Notes under the pieces: generated by a model
Seen by the model: only the letters and a program-made list of their open reading frames with translations
What the model was told of the DNA's origin: nothing
The model's database searches: none
Translations under genes and position numbers: made by a program
Assembly: GCA_021772695.1 (NCBI GenBank)
Contig: JAJFLL010000346.1
Span: forward strand, 1-8,758
Origin: Deltaproteobacteria bacterium
GTDB lineage: Bacteria; UBA10199; DSSB01
Direction: 5' to 3'
DNA length: 8,758 bases
In this document: one piece after another, positions 6,108-8,758 of the stretch
How the letters are laid out: each line of letters begins with the position of its first letter
Position numbering within the stretch: the stretch's first letter is position 1

Positions 6108-7260
6108 GTGAGTCGCATCATCCAGGGGCCAGGCCATCGGCCACTGGGTACGCAGGACACCATTTTTCCGCCGCGCTCTCCATTGGGAGCAGCTGCCCAG
6201 CTATTGGCCTTAGCCGAGGTAGAGGGTTCTGCCTTCTCCCGGCGCCAACTCCATGCCATCGCACGTCACGACAATGCCCAATTATTCTGGTCGGACCTTT
6301 TTACTTTTGGCTGTGAAAGCCAAGGTCAGGGGGAGGAATCCCTGGCGGTTGCCGCTTATTCCCTAATTAATAATGAGGCCCCCGACCCGAAGCTACGTCT
6401 GGAGGCCGCCGAGAATTTGGCCGGCGTGATCGGTCAGGGGGCGACTACCGGGGCTCGTTTAGAACACCTAAGTCACCGTTGGCTGGAACAAACCGCCGAT
6501 CCGGCCCTGCTTCTCGGGATGATGGGCGCTGGCTTGGCTTACCAAGGGGGCCGATCCCTAAGCTTTAGGTTATTAAAGGATTGGGGCATTGAAAAGGATT
6601 TCGGCACCTGGGGTTTGAGGAGTTTTTCGGCCCTGGGAGGGTTTTTTGCCGAGGTGCCAACCTTTGTCTTCACGGAACGCTTGGGGCGAGTGGCCCTGGG
6701 GGCCTCGGTGAATTGGGAGCATGGTGCCCTACAAGAGGAATTATTGGGGTCAGCCTTGGTACTGGGCGCCTTGAAGTTGAGCGGCTTCGGGAGTCGGCAA
6801 ATATTGCAAAAGCTCCATGGCATGGAGTCAGGGTTGGCCCTGGCCCCACCGAAGCGATGGGTGAGCTGGTATCCGTTGAGTTCTAAACTTTTACCCCAAG
6901 GGGGCATGTTGGGTGGCATTCTCTTGGGTCAGGGGGCCGAAAGGGTATATTTCCACCGGGAGTACGTAGACGGCTGGGTGAATCTCTTAGATGGCTTCGC
7001 CACCCTGTTGCAATTTAACGGAGCTGGTAGCCTCACGCCCCAATTGGCGCCGGGCCTGCATCGGTGGCAACACCATATTTCAGAAACCATTTTTCCAAAG
7101 CAAGTAACCTCGACGCCAGGAAGCAGAAATCCGCTATGGGCGCGCTGGGCCGTGGCCGGTGGTCCTGGGGCAAAAGGACAATTGCCGTCCCTTCGATTTC
7201 CACTCTACATGATGAGTAGCAATGAAGGTCCTAAGGGGGGAGGGGGGTCGGCAAATCCGT
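6108..7260 (+). other. GC-rich N-terminal module of the large gene
   Basis: Hand counts of five 60-base rows (from 6121, 6421, 6661, 7021 and 7141) give 192 G+C of 300, whereas three rows after 7260 (from 7261, 7861 and 8461) give 66 of 180. Nearby genes sit in the low-to-mid forties. Codon third positions change accordingly. The module covers about 384 codons. One internal row (from 7081) is intermediate, so the block is not perfectly uniform. Foreign origin, exchange among paralogues, or strong Gly/Ala bias are possible causes. Confidence 0.7.
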
Positions 7261-8758
7261 CTGGTCGCAAAAGGGTTCACTATTTGTATAAAGGCAAATT
7301 TTTGGATCCGGAAAGTTATTTTCGAGAGATCGCCGCAGAAACAATAGTCCCAGATGTCGAGACCCAACCTTCCTTAGATCGCTATTTGGTTCAATTGCCA
7401 TCGGGCCGCCGAGTCCGATTACAAGAAAAGGATCATTTCGATGCAGATGCCAACAATTGGACCTTGATCGAAATTGGATATAAAAAATTAATTTTCTCAC
7501 CTACCCAAGAAATCGGCCAAACAAACGGCCGTCGCATTGCGGTGCCCCACGGGGACTGGAAATATTTTAAAAATCTTCAAGGCAAACAATTTGAATTCAT
7601 TCCATACCTAGGGCCTTCGCACGGAGGTTCGGGTTTCATCACATTAAGGGAAGCAGAAACTCGAATTCGTGAGGGCAAACCCGAGGCTGCCCATCTGAAA
7701 TATCTTTTAGAAATGGTGCACGAAGAAGGTGGATTACAAAGTCGAGAACGATTATTAGGCTTTAATCCCACTCGTATCTTGTTGGAACAATACCATGATC
7801 CCCATGTGGTGGAATTGGTTTATGATTTACATGGCATCGGAAACCGGCATGCCCAATTGGCCTTGATGGGACATGATTATTCTCATTTTTCTCCAGAAAT
7901 CCTACGTGAATCTTCAAAATTTTTGGAAGCAGTACTCTTGAGTTCGGGAGGAGGGGCTTTCAATGAATCGGCCCTAGCCTTGTTAGGGGAGGTGGTGGAT
8001 TGGAGTTGGTTACATCGCCAAAGCCAACGGGATATGAACGCATTCATAACCTTGATGAAGATAGGAAAATTTCAAGATACGGCCAGGGAATGGGTTGAGC
8101 ACTGGGACCTGCCAGATCGAATGACCAAAAAAGCTAATGAGAATTGGAATGACTTGATTCGGCTAGCTTTACTGGTCAAAATGATTTCTCCACAAAATTC
8201 CGCCCACTCAAAATACAATCAGGCCTTAAACCGGGTGTCCTTAAGAAATTATTTTTCAAAATTTTTAGAGCGGCCCGAATATTTTCATGGCATTCACTTG
8301 ACTGCAGAGGCGGGTCATTTGGAGGCTCTTGGTTTTTTAATACATGCCACCGTTTCACCAGAAATTTTTGATGATTTGCACCGCAGACGTAATTTTGCGG
8401 GCCCATGGATCGAATTAACAGGAAATGCCTGGATGGCACGATTGTTGGCCAAATGGAGTTTAAAACAACCGCAATTATTAGAAAGTTTAGAGCGTCACCT
8501 CCAAGAAGATGTACCCTTTGCTTTGAATGCCTATCTAGAAGATGGTGCCGACAATTGGTTTGATCAAATGGCTGAAAGGATTGCTCAAGAAAAGCCAAAT
8601 AAGCAAAGCCTCTACCGGGCCCAATGGGTTGGTATTCAAAATTTAACGGGACAAAGGCATAACCTGATTTCTGAAAATCAGTTGAACATTCCGGAATTAT
8701 TAAATGGATGGGAAGTGGATCCAGGAAGAATTTTAGCGTTAAATTCCTTTTATCGGAC
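6108..8758 (+). CDS. large two-part protein of unknown function (3' end cut by window)
   Basis: A single frame runs 883 codons from GTG to the window edge with no stop, read row by row. There is no signal peptide. Residues about 20-130 look like paired helices (HEAT-like, e.g. LRLEAAENLAGVIG at 78-91). Residues about 132-320 are Gly/Ala-rich with hydrophobic stretches (LLLGMMGAGLA 134-144, ALGGFFAEVPTFVF 174-187, ELLGSALVLGALKLSGF 211-227, GGMLGGILLG 265-274, LLDGFATLLQF 293-303); these may be buried or membrane-associated helices. A Gly-rich linker at 370-388 leads to a probably beta-rich stretch (about 390-500), then helical sequence rich in His, Trp, Asn and Glu (about 510-883). No catalytic motif was recognised. 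From memory only, the hydrophobic segment resembles a module seen in large hypothetical proteins of uncultured deltaproteobacteria-like genomes. GC drops sharply after the linker. Confidence 0.85.
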   Translation, partial: MSRIIQGPGHRPLGTQDTIFPPRSPLGAAAQLLALAEVEGSAFSRRQLHAIARHDNAQLFWSDLFTFGCESQGQGEESLAVAAYSLINNEAPDPKLRLEAAENLAGVIGQGATTGARLEHLSHRWLEQTADPALLLGMMGAGLAYQGGRSLSFRLLKDWGIEKDFGTWGLRSFSALGGFFAEVPTFVFTERLGRVALGASVNWEHGALQEELLGSALVLGALKLSGFGSRQILQKLHGMESGLALAPPKRWVSWYPLSSKLLPQGGMLGGILLGQGAERVYFHREYVDGWVNLLDGFATLLQFNGAGSLTPQLAPGLHRWQHHISETIFPKQVTSTPGSRNPLWARWAVAGGPGAKGQLPSLRFPLYMMSSNEGPKGGGGSANPSGRKRVHYLYKGKFLDPESYFREIAAETIVPDVETQPSLDRYLVQLPSGRRVRLQEKDHFDADANNWTLIEIGYKKLIFSPTQEIGQTNGRRIAVPHGDWKYFKNLQGKQFEFIPYLGPSHGGSGFITLREAETRIREGKPEAAHLKYLLEMVHEEGGLQSRERLLGFNPTRILLEQYHDPHVVELVYDLHGIGNRHAQLALMGHDYSHFSPEILRESSKFLEAVLLSSGGGAFNESALALLGEVVDWSWLHRQSQRDMNAFITLMKIGKFQDTAREWVEHWDLPDRMTKKANENWNDLIRLALLVKMISPQNSAHSKYNQALNRVSLRNYFSKFLERPEYFHGIHLTAEAGHLEALGFLIHATVSPEIFDDLHRRRNFAGPWIELTGNAWMARLLAKWSLKQPQLLESLERHLQEDVPFALNAYLEDGADNWFDQMAERIAQEKPNKQSLYRAQWVGIQNLTGQRHNLISENQLNIPELLNGWEVDPGRILALNSFYR
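7235..7247 (+). repeat. two runs of six G separated by one A
   Basis: GGGGGGAGGGGGG lies inside the large gene and encodes part of a Lys-Gly-Gly-Gly-Gly-Ser linker. Runs of six G are prone to polymerase slippage and to sequencing error. It sits at the point where base composition changes, about residues 376-380 of the protein. Confidence 0.85.

Noticed and set aside
5990..6259. Minus-strand open frame of 89 codons across the leader of the large gene
   Set aside because: It overlaps the strong ribosome binding site and the start of the plus-strand gene, and the translation looks random.
6539..6919. Minus-strand open frame of 126 codons
   Set aside because: It lies wholly inside the GC-rich part of the large plus-strand gene, where stops are rare in all frames, and its translation is rich in Pro, Lys and Ser with no domain.
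8176..8598. Minus-strand open frame of 140 codons
   Set aside because: It is antisense to the large gene, whose frame is continuous across it; the translation shows no recognisable domain or good ribosome binding site.

Overview
The window looks like chromosomal DNA of a Gram-negative bacterium. Periplasmic signal peptides, a Bat aerotolerance operon, phospholipid synthesis (PgsA) and de novo NAD and pyrimidine genes all point that way. The mix recalls Bdellovibrio-like or other 'deltaproteobacterial' lineages, but that placement is a judgement from protein style, not a search result. Background GC is about 40-47% by eye.

Bases 1-3624, plus strand, hold five tightly packed genes: the 3' end of batD (cut by the window edge), a batE-like gene (signal peptide, TPR, two membrane helices, SH3-like end), a monoacylglycerol-lipase-type alpha/beta hydrolase, pyrE, and an unrecognised exported protein. 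Every junction overlaps (4, 4, 29 and 8 bases), so they very probably form one translationally coupled operon.

Bases 3628-5226, minus strand, encode NadB (L-aspartate oxidase), which makes iminoaspartate for NAD synthesis. It converges on the operon with only three bases between the stop codons. About 110 bases separate its start from the divergent pgsA (phosphatidylglycerophosphate synthase, plus strand). That gap carries a small hairpin and a set of short direct repeats and is the likely promoter region for both genes.

Bases 6108-8758, plus strand, are one uninterrupted reading frame of 883 codons that leaves the window without a stop. It starts at GTG behind the best ribosome binding site in the window. 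No named family was recognised. Its first ~384 codons are GC-rich (about 64% in sampled rows), Gly/Ala-rich and hydrophobic. The remainder is about 37% GC in sampled rows, polar, and close to the window background. The switch falls at a Gly-rich linker encoded by two runs of six G. This two-part gene is the most unusual thing here and looks like a mosaic of a shared or acquired N-terminal module and a separate C-terminal part.

No tRNA, rRNA, CRISPR array, insertion sequence or convincing rho-independent terminator was seen.
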